Source: Rhodococcus phenolicus (GTDB lineage Bacteria; Actinomycetota; Actinomycetes; Mycobacteriales; Mycobacteriaceae). Taken from it: a stretch of DNA of 64,000 nt. Position numbers and translations under genes: made by a program. Below, piece after piece: positions 54,098-64,000 of this stretch (within the stretch, counting starts at the first letter, position 1; each line of letters starts with the position of its first letter). The stretch lies in the NCBI RefSeq assembly GCF_001646785.1, contig NZ_LRRH01000061.1, positions 62,001 to 126,000 on the forward strand. Reading direction: 5' to 3'. The notes beneath the pieces were generated by a model. It did not search any database, was not told where the DNA came from, and saw only the letters and a program-made list of their open reading frames with translations.

Positions 54098-55167
54098 TCA
54101 GCGACCCGCCGACGCCCGGCCCCGAGCCGGGCGTCGGCGTCTGCGCCACCACCAACCCGCCGCGACGGCCACGACCAGCGCCGCCGCGGCCGCGGCCACC
54201 GACACTTCGGCGACCGCGACGCCGCGCGTCCCGGATGCGGTGGTCTCCGGGGGCTCGAACAAACCGGTCACACCGCGCCACACCCGGATCTGCGGCAACG
54301 GCCCCCCGTCGGCCTCGGAGGCCGTGAGCAGATCACCGTCCGGGGTGAACGCGATCGCCTCGCCCTGCGGCTCGCCGACGACCGGGATCCGCAGTTGCGG
54401 GCCGGCGGCGAGTGCCGCGGCGAGGTCGCCGTCCGGCGCGTGGAACAGGTACACATCGGTGTAGGTGCGCACGGCCGCGACCGTGCCCTCGCCACCGAGC
54501 GCGCCCCCGGTGATCAGGGTCGACGAGCCCCCGGCGAGCGGTCCGCCCGGCGTGTCGGTGGGTCCGAGCCGGAGGGTGCCGACCTCTTCGAGCGGATTCG
54601 GGCCGGGCGACGCGAGGTCCCCCAGGGTCTTTCCACCTGCAGGCCGGTACACGGTGCTCGCCCCGAACAGTGCCTTGGACACGATCAGCGGCACACCGTC
54701 GCGGCCGATCAGCACGGTCTCGGCATCCCGGGCACCGGACGGGTATGTCAGGCGGTAGAGCTCACCGGCCCCGGTGTCGGGATCGAGGGAGATCAGCGCC
54801 ACCGTCTCCCGTCGCGCGGCGTTGTCGCCGATGTCGGCCAGCCACAACCGCTGATCGGGACCGGCAGCGAGGTCCTCCACGTCGTACGGGTCGACGGGTG
54901 CGGAGATCCGCCGCACCGTCGAGCAGTCCCCGGCCAGTTCGACAACCGATTCGTCGGCTCCGGCATCGGGTACCGCGAACAGGCGGCCGTCGAGCATCAC
55001 CAGTCCGGACAGTTCCGTGAGGCCGGCGTCGGAGGGGGTGCACAGCACCCCCTCCTGCACATCCGCGACCGGCACATCCCCGGGGTCGGCCACTGCAGGA
55101 GTCGCGGCGCCGAGCGCAGCCGCCAGCACGATCGTCACCGCGACCGGCGCGGCCCCCGGCACCCGCA

Positions 55168-55168
<1 letters not shown>
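54098..55168 (-). CDS. Exported, membrane-anchored propeller-like protein, unknown
   Basis: 356 residues: an N-terminal signal peptide (VAVTIVLAAALGAATPAVA) with a likely cleavage after AVA, a middle domain of repeated beta-strand blocks (LSGLVMLDGRLFAVPDAG, DVEDLAAGPDQRLWLADIGDN, GEAIAFTPDGDLLTAS) suggesting a beta-propeller or phytase-like fold, then a C-terminal membrane helix and a cytoplasmic RRRRRR-type tail. GTG start overlaps the hflX stop by one base, so it is probably in the hflX operon. Function unknown. Confidence 0.8.
54107..54139 (+). terminator. Hairpin terminator after ptsH
   Basis: Arms CGCCGACGCCCGGC and GCCGGGCGTCGGCG form a perfect 14-bp stem with a 5-nt loop, just past ptsH and inside the last codons of the convergent gene. 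No T-tract follows. Confidence 0.65.
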
Positions 55169-56637
<1,469 letters not shown>

Positions 56638-56710
56638 ACAGGATCCATGGTCCCACGCCACCGGAGTCCGTGCATTCGAGTTTTTCCCGGCATCCCGGAC
56701 ATACCGGGAT

Positions 56711-57577
56711 TCAGGAGAGCGCCGACCACCACGCGTCCGAGATCGTCCCGGTCGCGACCAGCACGGACGGGCCGCGCAGGGACGCCCGCGCATCCTCGAT
56801 CCGCACCTCCACCGCCCCGCCGGGTATCCGGACCTGAACGACGCCGGAGTCGGCTCCGTCGAAGCGCAGCGCGGCCGTCGCCGCGGCCACGGTCCCGGTG
56901 CCGCACGACCTGGTCTCCCCCACACCCCGCTCGTGGACGCGCATCTCGACCGCTCCCGACGTGATCGGGGTGAGGAACTCGATGTTCACCCCGTGCGGGA
57001 AGAAGCCGGGATCGAAACCGGGAGCGGACAGGTCCAGCGCGGCCAGACCGGTTCCCGCGAACTGCGGGTCGACGCACGCCAGGTGCGGGTTTCCGACGTC
57101 GACGCCCAGGCCCTTGTACACGCGGCCCTCGACGGTCGCGGCGGACTCCCCCAGCTCCCGCACGACACCCATGTCGACGGTGACCTCGCCGTCGACCGGT
57201 CCGGCGGCGTGCACCTGTACGGGCTTACCCCCGGCGCGGCTGCCGACCACGAACTCGGTGCGGTTCTCGAAACCCTGGGCGCACAGGTAGTGCGCGAAGA
57301 CGCGGACACCGTTGCCGCACATCTCGGCGATCGAGCCGTCGCCGTTGCGGTAGTCCATGAACCAATCGTCGGCGCCCGTGCCGTCGGGCAGTGCCGCGAG
57401 CACACCCCGATCCACGAGCGCGCCGGCCCGCGCGACCCGCAGGATGCCGTCGGCGCCGAGACCGCGGCGACGGTCGCACAACGCGGCGACGCGCTCGGGC
57501 GCGAGGTCCAGCCGGGCGTCGGGATCGGGAAGAATCACGAAATCGTTCTCGGTGCCGTGCCCTTTGCTGAACTCCAT
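56711..57577 (-). CDS. dapF: Diaminopimelate epimerase
   Basis: 288 residues. The two catalytic cysteines are Cys87 ([10 protein letters not shown]) and Cys225 ([10 protein letters not shown]). It converts LL- to meso-diaminopimelate for peptidoglycan and lysine. The ATG lies 5 nt after the miaA stop, implying co-transcription. A small perfect hairpin (7-bp ATCCCGG stem) lies just beyond the stop toward hflX. Confidence 0.96.
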   Translation of the reverse strand: MEFSKGHGTENDFVILPDPDARLDLAPERVAALCDRRRGLGADGILRVARAGALVDRGVLAALPDGTGADDWFMDYRNGDGSIAEMCGNGVRVFAHYLCAQGFENRTEFVVGSRAGGKPVQVHAAGPVDGEVTVDMGVVRELGESAATVEGRVYKGLGVDVGNPHLACVDPQFAGTGLAALDLSAPGFDPGFFPHGVNIEFLTPITSGAVEMRVHERGVGETRSCGTGTVAAATAALRFDGADSGVVQVRIPGGAVEVRIEDARASLRGPSVLVATGTISDAWWSALS

Positions 57578-57582
57578 GCCGC

Positions 57583-58509
57583 TCAGCTTATCGAGCCGCT
57601 CGACGCGGCCACGATGCGCAGGGCCGTGGCCGTCAGGTCCGGATCGGCGCCGTCGAGCCAGTTGACGCGCGGATCGCGCCGGAACCACGATCGCTGCCGC
57701 CGGACGTAGCGGCGGGTGCCGATGAACGTGCGCTCCCGCGCGTGATCGAGATCGCAGTCGCCGTCCAGGTATTCGAGGACCTGGGCGTACCCGATGGCCC
57801 GTTTGGCGGTCACCCCGTCGCGCAGGCCGTGGTCGAGCAGGCCCCGCACCTCGTCCACGAGTCCGCGCTCGAACATCAGGTCGGTTCGCCGCGCGATGCG
57901 CTCGTCGAGTTCGGCGGTGTCCCGGTCCACGCCGAGGATCACCGTGCCCCAGCGGGGCTCGCCGCGCTGCGGCTGCGACGCGGCGAACGGCCGGCCGGTC
58001 AGTTCGACCACCTCGAGCGCCCGCACCATGCGGCGGCCGTCGGTCGGCAGGATCGTGGCGGCCGCGACCGGGTCGGCCTGCTGCAGCGCCGCGTGCACCG
58101 CCGCCGGTCCCCCGTCCGCCAGCACCGCCTCCCATTTGGCGCGGACCTGCGGGTCCGTCGCCGGGAACTCCCATTCGTCGAGCAGCGACTGCACGTACAT
58201 CATCGACCCGCCGACGACGACGGGGACGGAGCCGCGTGCGCGGATCGCCTCGATGTCCGCGATGGCGGCCTCCTGATAACGGGCGACCGTGGCGGTGTCG
58301 ACGACGTCGAGCACATCGAGCTGATGGTGCGCGATGCCCCGGCGTTCGGCGACGGTCAGCTTCGCGGTGCCGATGTCCATGCCGCGGTACTGCTGCATCG
58401 CGTCGATGTTGACGATCTCGCCACCGAGTGCGCACGCCAGGTCCAGACCCAGATCGGATTTGCCGGTGGCGGTCGGGCCGACGACCGCGACGGGGACCGG
58501 CGCGGTCAC
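57583..58509 (-). CDS. miaA: tRNA dimethylallyltransferase
   Basis: 308 residues. P-loop [37 protein letters not shown], and [17 protein letters not shown] are MiaA signatures. It adds the isopentenyl group to A37 of tRNAs reading UNN codons, the first step later completed by MiaB, encoded nearby. GTG start overlapping the previous gene by 4 nt. Confidence 0.95.
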   Translation of the reverse strand: MTAPVPVAVVGPTATGKSDLGLDLACALGGEIVNIDAMQQYRGMDIGTAKLTVAERRGIAHHQLDVLDVVDTATVARYQEAAIADIEAIRARGSVPVVVGGSMMYVQSLLDEWEFPATDPQVRAKWEAVLADGGPAAVHAALQQADPVAAATILPTDGRRMVRALEVVELTGRPFAASQPQRGEPRWGTVILGVDRDTAELDERIARRTDLMFERGLVDEVRGLLDHGLRDGVTAKRAIGYAQVLEYLDGDCDLDHARERTFIGTRRYVRRQRSWFRRDPRVNWLDGADPDLTATALRIVAASSGSIS

Positions 58510-59219
58510 GGCCGCCAGGTCCCGACGTGATAGCCGACGCCGTACGGTGCGCCGCTGTAGGCGATCTTCACCGCGCTCGGGGCCGCGCCGAACGCGCCGG
58601 CGAGCACCTGCCATGCGGCGCGACCGTCGAGGACGATCTCGGCGCAGTGGTCGGGGTCGAGCGAGGTCAGTGCCGGCGGGTCCCCGGCCGCGAGCGCGGC
58701 GGTCAGGTCCGTCTCGACGGCCTCGGCGCGCGCGTCGAACGCGCCCGGCGCCTTCGCGGTGAGGGTCGCGGCACCGTCGGCGATCACCAGCAACCCACGC
58801 GGGGTTTCGCCCTCGTCCAGCCCGGCGCGCAGCCGCCGGCCGAGCGCCGTGCACTCGTCGCGGGCCGCATCGGCCGGCACGACGTGGACGTCCGCGCGGA
58901 CGGCGGGGGCGACACGGTCGCGCAACCAGCCCGCGATCAGCGCGGGCAACGGCAGCCCGGGGTCGGCGTCGCCGGTCGCCTCCGGTCCGAGCTCGGCCCG
59001 GACGTCCGCACCGTAGCCGCGGAAGGACCCGGAGGCGGTGGGTGTGACCCGTGCCGGGGCCGGACCGGTTCCGACGACGGTCCAGTCCGCACAGTCCGCG
59101 ATCTCGGACACCGCGGTGAGCGCGGCGGCACGCAGCTCGTCGGTCTCGTCTGCGGCGAGGCCGTTCAGCTCGGGCACGAGGAGAGGCGGGGACGGCACGA
59201 ATACCGCAGCGATCAGCAC
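58506..59219 (-). CDS. LigB-like (class III extradiol dioxygenase fold) protein, Rv2728c-like
   Basis: 237 residues, starting [20 protein letters not shown], the opening strand/loop of the LigB/MEMO-type fold; [20 protein letters not shown] is conserved. It matches the place of the mycobacterial conserved protein between miaA and the DUF349 gene. Enzymatic activity is unproven. GTG start chosen because -10 TACCGT ends 7 nt upstream; a GTG three codons earlier is possible. First gene of the chain to miaA and dapF. Confidence 0.75.
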   Translation of the reverse strand: MLIAAVFVPSPPLLVPELNGLAADETDELRAAALTAVSEIADCADWTVVGTGPAPARVTPTASGSFRGYGADVRAELGPEATGDADPGLPLPALIAGWLRDRVAPAVRADVHVVPADAARDECTALGRRLRAGLDEGETPRGLLVIADGAATLTAKAPGAFDARAEAVETDLTAALAAGDPPALTSLDPDHCAEIVLDGRAAWQVLAGAFGAAPSAVKIAYSGAPYGVGYHVGTWRP

Positions 59220-59370
59220 ACGAGCCACGGTAGTCGACCGGACCCGCCGCCCCGCGAGGGTGCGACCTGTTTCAATAGTGGACGGACGTCGTCGCGGGTG
59301 GACCCGCGGCGGACCTACGGATGAGCCATGCGACCAGGCAGCCGTGCCGCGCGGCAGAGATGAGGACCCG

Positions 59371-60777
59371 ATGACCGACCCCAACGCACAGGACACGAGC
59401 GCAACTCGAGAATCCGGTGCCGTGCCGGCACCCGCGGCTCCGAAACCGGCCGCCCCCACACCCGGGGGTCCGCGCCCGGGCGCCCCGCGCCCCGGTGCCG
59501 AGCCCGCCCCGAAACCGCACCCGGTGGCCTCGCACGTGCATGCTGCGGCTCCGGCGGTGCCCGCGAGCGACCCGAGCCTGTACGGCCGGGTCGACGAGGA
59601 CGGCACCGCGTGGGTGATCACCGCCGAGGGTGAGCGGTGCATCGGTTCGTGGCAGGCCGGTGACGCGGCCGAAGGCCTCGCACACTTCGGGCGGCGTTTC
59701 GACGATCTCGCAACCGAGGTCGCGATCCTCGAGTCCCGGCTGACCTCGGGTTCCGGCGACGCGAAGAAGACGCGGGCCGCCGCGGAGGCACTGGCCGAGT
59801 CGCTGCCGACGGCTGCGGTGATCGGCGACCTCGACGGGTTGGCCGCACGGCTCGCAACGATCGTCGCGGACTCGGAGAAGGCCGCCACCGCCGCCAAGCA
59901 CGAGAAGGAACACCAGCGGGCGGAGAACACCGCCCGCAAGGAGGCGCTCGCCGCGGAGGCCGAGCAGATCGGCGCCGAATCCACCCAGTGGAAGTCCGCC
60001 GGAGACCGGCTGCGGGAGATCCTCGACGAGTGGAAGACCATCCGCGGGGTGGACCGCAAGGTCGACGACGCGCTGTGGCGGCGTTACTCGAAGGCCCGGG
60101 AGGCGTTCAATCGTCGCCGCGGTGCGCACTTCGCCGAACTCGACCGCGAACGGGCCGCCGCGAAGGGCCGCAAGGAGGAACTCGTCGCGCGCGCGGAGGC
60201 GCTGCAGGATTCGGCCGATTGGGGGGCGACCGCTGCTGCGTTCCGCGATCTGCTGACCGAGTGGAAGGCTGCCGGCCGGGCACCCCGCGAGGCGGACGAC
60301 CAGCTGTGGAAGCGCTTCAAGGGCGCCCAGGACGTGTTCTTCGCGGCCCGCAACGCCGCGACCGCGGAACGCGACGCGGAGTTCGAGGACAACGCCCGAG
60401 CGAAGGAGGCGCTGCTCGCGGCCACCACGATCGATCCGGAGGGTGACATCGACGTCGCCCGCACGCAGTTGCGGGAGCTGCAGGACCGGTGGGAGGCGAT
60501 CGGGAAGGTTCCGCGCGAGCGGGTGCACGACCTCGAGGGCCGGCTCCGGGCGATCGAGAAGCAGGTGCGCGAAGCGGCCGAGTCCGAATGGCGGCGTACC
60601 GACCCCGAAGCGCTGGCCCGTGCCGCGCAGTTCCGTGAGCGGGTGCGCCAGTTCGAGGAACAGGCCGCGAAGGCGACTGCCGCGGGACGCGCGAAGGATG
60701 CGGAAAAGGCACTGGCGCAGGCGCAGCAGTGGCGTGAATGGGCCGACGCGGCCGAAGGCGCCGTCGGCGAGCGCTGA
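59371..60777 (+). CDS. DUF349 repeat protein
   Basis: 468 residues: Pro/Ala-rich N-terminus (~70 residues), then a helical, coiled-coil body containing at least three DUF349 repeats, each marked by W-K/R and LW-RF motifs (EEWKTIRG-type as [41 protein letters not shown]). The family is widespread in actinobacteria; its job is unclear, with ribosome or nucleoid roles suggested. Flanked by miaB-side and miaA-side genes as in mycobacteria (Rv2731 position). A strong terminator follows. Confidence 0.85.
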   Translation: MTDPNAQDTSATRESGAVPAPAAPKPAAPTPGGPRPGAPRPGAEPAPKPHPVASHVHAAAPAVPASDPSLYGRVDEDGTAWVITAEGERCIGSWQAGDAAEGLAHFGRRFDDLATEVAILESRLTSGSGDAKKTRAAAEALAESLPTAAVIGDLDGLAARLATIVADSEKAATAAKHEKEHQRAENTARKEALAAEAEQIGAESTQWKSAGDRLREILDEWKTIRGVDRKVDDALWRRYSKAREAFNRRRGAHFAELDRERAAAKGRKEELVARAEALQDSADWGATAAAFRDLLTEWKAAGRAPREADDQLWKRFKGAQDVFFAARNAATAERDAEFEDNARAKEALLAATTIDPEGDIDVARTQLRELQDRWEAIGKVPRERVHDLEGRLRAIEKQVREAAESEWRRTDPEALARAAQFRERVRQFEEQAAKATAAGRAKDAEKALAQAQQWREWADAAEGAVGER

Positions 60778-60794
60778 CCCGGGGCTCGGACGGA

Positions 60795-60830
60795 AAACCC
60801 CGCATCACCGGAACCGGTGATGCGGGGTTT
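60795..60830. terminator. Bidirectional intrinsic terminator
   Basis: AAACCCCGCATCACCGG (60795-60811) and CCGGTGATGCGGGGTTT (60814-60830) pair perfectly. With loop GGAACC the stem is about 15 bp, ending in TTT on the plus strand and AAAA opposite (TTTT on the minus strand). It lies between convergent genes. Confidence 0.9.
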
Positions 60831-60860
60831 CGCTGTGCCGGACTCGCTACGGGCGGTTCG

Positions 60861-61442
60861 TCACCGGTCGTCGCCGAACAGTCCCTTCCGTTCCTCCTCG
60901 GCGGCGGCCCGGCGGAGTTCCTCCTCCGCGGCCAGCTGCAGCGAGGTGCGCGCCCACACGACACGCGTCCAGTGGAAGGTCAGGACCATCACGGCGAACC
61001 AGCCGAGGACGAGGCCGAACCCGGGGCCGGACGCCGTCGATTCGACCGGCAGCGTCTGCCGGCTCCAGATCGAGAGCATGCCGAAGACGATGGAGACCGC
61101 GGATCCCGCCAGGGCCAGCCACGCGAGCACCCACTTGCGGGTGAGCAACGCCAGGATCGAGCACACACCACCGAAGACCAGCGCCAGCCACACGAAGATG
61201 CGGGAGGGCAGCGCGATGTCCTCGGCGACGGCATCCTGCCCGAACGACAGGATCTCCCATCCGTTGGCCGCCCCGGCGTGCGGGAGGCTGAAGGATCCGA
61301 GCAGCACCAGCACCGCGACGGCGACGACCAGCGCCCGCGCGCCGGGATCGATCTCGCTCGCGATCTTGCGTTCCGCCTGCTCGAGGTCTGCGCGGACCTC
61401 GTTCATCGGGTCGTTCACGCCGTCGTCGTGTGCGGCGCTCAT
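60861..61442 (-). CDS. Conserved membrane protein, Rv2732c-like
   Basis: 193 residues with about four membrane helices ([78 protein letters not shown]) and a charged C-terminal helix ([18 protein letters not shown]). No known domain. The ATG overlaps the miaB stop (ATGA), the same order as mycobacterial Rv2732c-Rv2733c. Function unknown. Confidence 0.82.
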   Translation of the reverse strand: MSAAHDDGVNDPMNEVRADLEQAERKIASEIDPGARALVVAVAVLVLLGSFSLPHAGAANGWEILSFGQDAVAEDIALPSRIFVWLALVFGGVCSILALLTRKWVLAWLALAGSAVSIVFGMLSIWSRQTLPVESTASGPGFGLVLGWFAVMVLTFHWTRVVWARTSLQLAAEEELRRAAAEEERKGLFGDDR

Positions 61443-62977
61443 GCGTCACATCCCATCTGTGTCGGAAGGGGTTCGGGAACCCCGATCTTCGGCAGCCCCA
61501 ACCCGACGCCGATCGGCGGGGTCTTGGGCATGCGTCCCTGCTCGAAATGGTCGCCCGCCCGCGTGCGGCGGTGCGTCAGGATCGGGGTGTCGGCCACCAG
61601 GTGGTGCGGTGCCGCATCGCTGATCACGATCGTGACGATGTCGCCGGGACGAACGGCACCGTCGACGTTTCCGTCCGGGCGGAAGTGCACCAGGCGGCCG
61701 TCCCGGGCGCGGCCGCTCATCCGCGCGGTCTCGGCGTCCTTGCGGCCTTCGCCCGCGGCGACCAGCAACTCGACCTCGGTGCCGACGAGCTTGCGGTTCT
61801 CCTCGAGGGTGATCCGTTCCTGCAGCGCGATCAGCCGCTCGTAGCGTTCCTGCACGACCGCCTTGGGGAGCTGGCCGTCCATGTCCGCGGCGGGGGTGCC
61901 GGGGCGCTTGGAGTACTGGAAGGTGAACGCGCTGGTGAAGCGGGCCTTCTCGACGACGTCGAGCGTGTCCTGGAAGTCCTCTTCGGTCTCGCCGGGGAAC
62001 CCGACGATGATGTCGGTGGTGATCGCCGCGTGCGGCATCGCGGCCCGCACCCGCTCGATGATCCCGAGGAACTTCTCCTTGCGGTAGGACCGGCGCATCG
62101 CGCGCAGAACCCGGTCGCTGCCGGATTGCAGCGGCATGTGCAACTGCGGGCACACGTTGGGGGTCTGCGCCATCGCCTCGATCACGTCGTCGGTGAACTC
62201 CGCCGGATGCGGCGACGTGAACCGGACGCGTTCGAGACCCTCGATCTGCCCGCACGCGCGCAGCAGCGCGGCGAACGCGCCGCGGTCGCGGGGCTGATCG
62301 GGATCGGCGAAGGACCGGCCGTAGGAGTTCACGTTCTGCCCGAGCAGCGTCACCTCGAGCACGCCCTCGTCGACGAGGGCCTGCACCTCGGCGAGGATGT
62401 CTCCGGGCCGCCGGTCGACCTCCTTGCCGCGCAGCGACGGCACGATGCAGAAGGTGCAGGTGTTGTTGCAGCCGACGGAGATCGACACCCATCCGGCGTA
62501 GGCGGACTCACGTTTGGCAGGCAGGGTCGACGGAAACGCGTCGAGGGATTCGAGAATCTCCACCTCGGCCCTGCGATTGTGCCGGGCGCGGTCGAGCAGC
62601 GCCGGCAGGTTGCCGATGTTGTGGGTGCCGAACACCACATCGACCCAGGGCGCCTTCTTCACGACGACGTCGCGGTCCTTCTGGGCGAGGCATCCACCGA
62701 CGGCGATCTGCATGTTCGGGTTCTCGTCCTTGACCGGACGCAGATGGCTGAGGTTGCCGTACAGCTTGTTGTCGGCGTTCTCCCGCACCGCGCAGGTGTT
62801 GAAGACGACCAGGTCCGGAGAGCCCCCGGGGGCGACCTTCGCGAAGCCCGCCTCCTCCAGCAGACCCGAGAGCCGCTCCGAGTCGTGCACGTTCATCTGG
62901 CAGCCGTACGTGCGAACCTCGTAGGTTCGGGCGTCGGCCGGGGAGTCGGAGATGGTTTCATCGTCGATCAATGACAC
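61439..62977 (-). CDS. miaB: tRNA-2-methylthio-N6-isopentenyladenosine methylthiotransferase
   Basis: 512 residues: UPF0004 domain with cluster cysteines in TYGCQMN, NTCAVRE and GGCLAQ, radical-SAM CNNTCTFC, and a TRAM domain near the C-terminus ([15 protein letters not shown]...). It methylthiolates i6A37 made by MiaA. GTG start: -10 TACCCT ends 5 nt upstream, a leaderless pattern. First gene of miaB-membrane protein. Confidence 0.96.
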   Translation of the reverse strand: MSLIDDETISDSPADARTYEVRTYGCQMNVHDSERLSGLLEEAGFAKVAPGGSPDLVVFNTCAVRENADNKLYGNLSHLRPVKDENPNMQIAVGGCLAQKDRDVVVKKAPWVDVVFGTHNIGNLPALLDRARHNRRAEVEILESLDAFPSTLPAKRESAYAGWVSISVGCNNTCTFCIVPSLRGKEVDRRPGDILAEVQALVDEGVLEVTLLGQNVNSYGRSFADPDQPRDRGAFAALLRACGQIEGLERVRFTSPHPAEFTDDVIEAMAQTPNVCPQLHMPLQSGSDRVLRAMRRSYRKEKFLGIIERVRAAMPHAAITTDIIVGFPGETEEDFQDTLDVVEKARFTSAFTFQYSKRPGTPAADMDGQLPKAVVQERYERLIALQERITLEENRKLVGTEVELLVAAGEGRKDAETARMSGRARDGRLVHFRPDGNVDGAVRPGDIVTIVISDAAPHHLVADTPILTHRRTRAGDHFEQGRMPKTPPIGVGLGLPKIGVPEPLPTQMGCDA

Positions 62978-63124
62978 GTCTCAGGGTAGCTCAGGCCCGG
63001 GACTGCGCCGCATCTGCCCTGGTCGGGCGACCACACCTGCCCCTGTCGCAAAAGTTCCGTTTCCCGCCGCGCGTCGCGCCGCGAAATCCGGTCCTGTGCG
63101 GCTGCCACGGCATAGGGTCCCACC

Positions 63125-63910
63125 ATGGCACCAGAGGCTGTCGCTCCGGAGAATGCTCCCCGCGGGGAGACACCGTCGTCGATGATCTCGATGACGGACG
63201 TGAACAAGCATTTCGGATCCCTGCACGTGCTGCAGGACATCGATCTGGAGATCCCGCGCGGGCAGGTGGTGATCGTGCTGGGGCCGTCGGGTTCTGGCAA
63301 GTCCACCCTGTGCCGCACCATCAACCGACTCGAACCGATCGATTCCGGGCGGATCGAGGTCGACGGCAAGGTTCTGCCCGCCGAGGGCAAAGCCCTGGCT
63401 GCCCTACGCGCCGACGTGGGCATGGTGTTCCAGTCCTTCAACCTGTTCGCCCACAAGACGATCCTCGAGAACGTCATGCTCGCACCGCTCAAGGTCCGCG
63501 GGAAGAAGAAGGAACAGGCGAAGAAGGACGCACTCGCACTGCTCGAGCGGGTCGGGATCGCCAACCAGGCGGAGAAGTATCCGGCCCAGTTGTCGGGCGG
63601 CCAGCAGCAGCGCGTCGCCATCGCCCGGGCCCTGGCGATGAACCCCAAGGTGATGCTGTTCGACGAGCCGACATCCGCACTGGACCCCGAGATGGTCCAG
63701 GAGGTGCTCGACGTGATGACCTCGCTCGCGAAGGAAGGCATGACGATGCTGGTCGTCACCCACGAGATGGGTTTCGCCCGCAAGGCCGGCGACCGCGTGC
63801 TGTTCATGGCGGACGGTCAGATCGTCGAGGACACCGATCCGACCACGTTCTTCACCGCCCCCGAGTCCGATCGGGCGAAGGACTTCCTCGGCAAGATCCT
63901 CAGCCACTGA
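63125..63910 (+). CDS. gluA: Glutamate-type polar amino acid ABC transporter ATPase
   Basis: 261 residues with Walker [11 protein letters not shown]-loop [12 protein letters not shown], signature [17 protein letters not shown], Walker [17 protein letters not shown] and H-loop VTHEMGFA. The polar amino acid (GlnQ/GluA) subfamily is indicated by [13 protein letters not shown] and [14 protein letters not shown]. The ATG at 63125 follows -10 TAGGGT by 6 nt; an ATG 19 codons in is the alternative. It powers import of glutamate-like amino acids with the next genes. Confidence 0.93.
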   Translation: MAPEAVAPENAPRGETPSSMISMTDVNKHFGSLHVLQDIDLEIPRGQVVIVLGPSGSGKSTLCRTINRLEPIDSGRIEVDGKVLPAEGKALAALRADVGMVFQSFNLFAHKTILENVMLAPLKVRGKKKEQAKKDALALLERVGIANQAEKYPAQLSGGQQQRVAIARALAMNPKVMLFDEPTSALDPEMVQEVLDVMTSLAKEGMTMLVVTHEMGFARKAGDRVLFMADGQIVEDTDPTTFFTAPESDRAKDFLGKILSH

Positions 63911-63986
63911 TCTCCCGGAGTCGCCGGCGCCGCCGACCCGTCCGACGAACAGCCCACCCAGCCCCCGACCACTGGAGGTAGTCCGA

Positions 63987-64000
63987 ATGAAACTGTCCCG
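63987..64000 (+). CDS. Start of the next ABC-transporter gene (gluB-like), cut by window
   Basis: Only the first codons (MKLS) are visible, after GGAGG at good distance and 76 nt past the ATPase stop. By operon convention this should be the solute-binding lipoprotein, but nothing in these few bases proves it. Confidence 0.5.

Noticed and set aside
56692-56710. Small hairpin ATCCCGG/CCGGGAT after dapF as terminator
   Set aside because: The stem is only 7 bp and is followed by A-rich, not T-rich, sequence in the direction of dapF transcription.

Overview
The window is high-GC actinobacterial DNA, most likely from Rhodococcus or a close Nocardiaceae relative. The evidence is a complete yrbE-mce operon, a mycofactocin-type short-chain dehydrogenase, an F420-type luciferase-like oxidoreductase, and the mycobacterial-style order nrdR / LysM protein / lexA and hflX-dapF-miaA-(LigB-like)-DUF349-membrane protein-miaB. 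Genus assignment is inference; no rRNA gene is present. I saw no tRNA, CRISPR array, insertion sequence or prophage.

Left part (1-8.2 kb): the end of a DUF3516 helicase and a YtcJ-like amidohydrolase are followed by a metal(loid) resistance island. It holds two ArsR repressors, an ArsI/CadI dioxygenase-fold protein, an ACR3 arsenite exporter, a LMW-phosphatase-type arsenate reductase, a CmtR-like Cd/Pb sensor and a DUF3703 protein. A LysR substrate-binding domain lacking its DNA-binding part comes next.

Middle part (8.2-33.7 kb): an accessory lipid/terpenoid/steroid-like uptake and catabolism locus. A minus-strand yrbEA-yrbEB-mceABCDEF operon lies on one side. Two Mce-associated membrane proteins lie about 15 kb away on the other side, on the plus strand. 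Between them are three cytochromes P450, two 3Fe-4S ferredoxins, two short-chain dehydrogenases, a double-length CaiB/BaiF CoA-transferase, an amidohydrolase-2 protein, two TetR regulators, an unrecognised gene, and a decayed aminoglycoside-phosphotransferase-like pseudogene. The picture is import of a hydrophobic substrate followed by P450 hydroxylation, alcohol oxidation and CoA activation. The substrate cannot be read from sequence.

Right part (33.7-64 kb): mostly core genes. These include a VOC protein, OxyR, a PhzF-like protein, a papain-like YiiX-type enzyme, a class III aminotransferase, an LLM oxidoreductase, HrpA, NrdR, a LysM cell-wall protein and LexA with two SOS boxes. They continue with an acyl-CoA dehydrogenase, a uracil/xanthine permease, a complete fructose PTS (ptsI divergent from deoR-type regulator-fruK-fruA-ptsH), HflX, DapF, MiaA, MiaB and the start of a glutamate-type ABC importer. 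Perfect hairpins separate several convergent gene pairs. Many genes show a TAnnnT -10 box 5-7 nt before the start codon, the signature of leaderless mRNAs.
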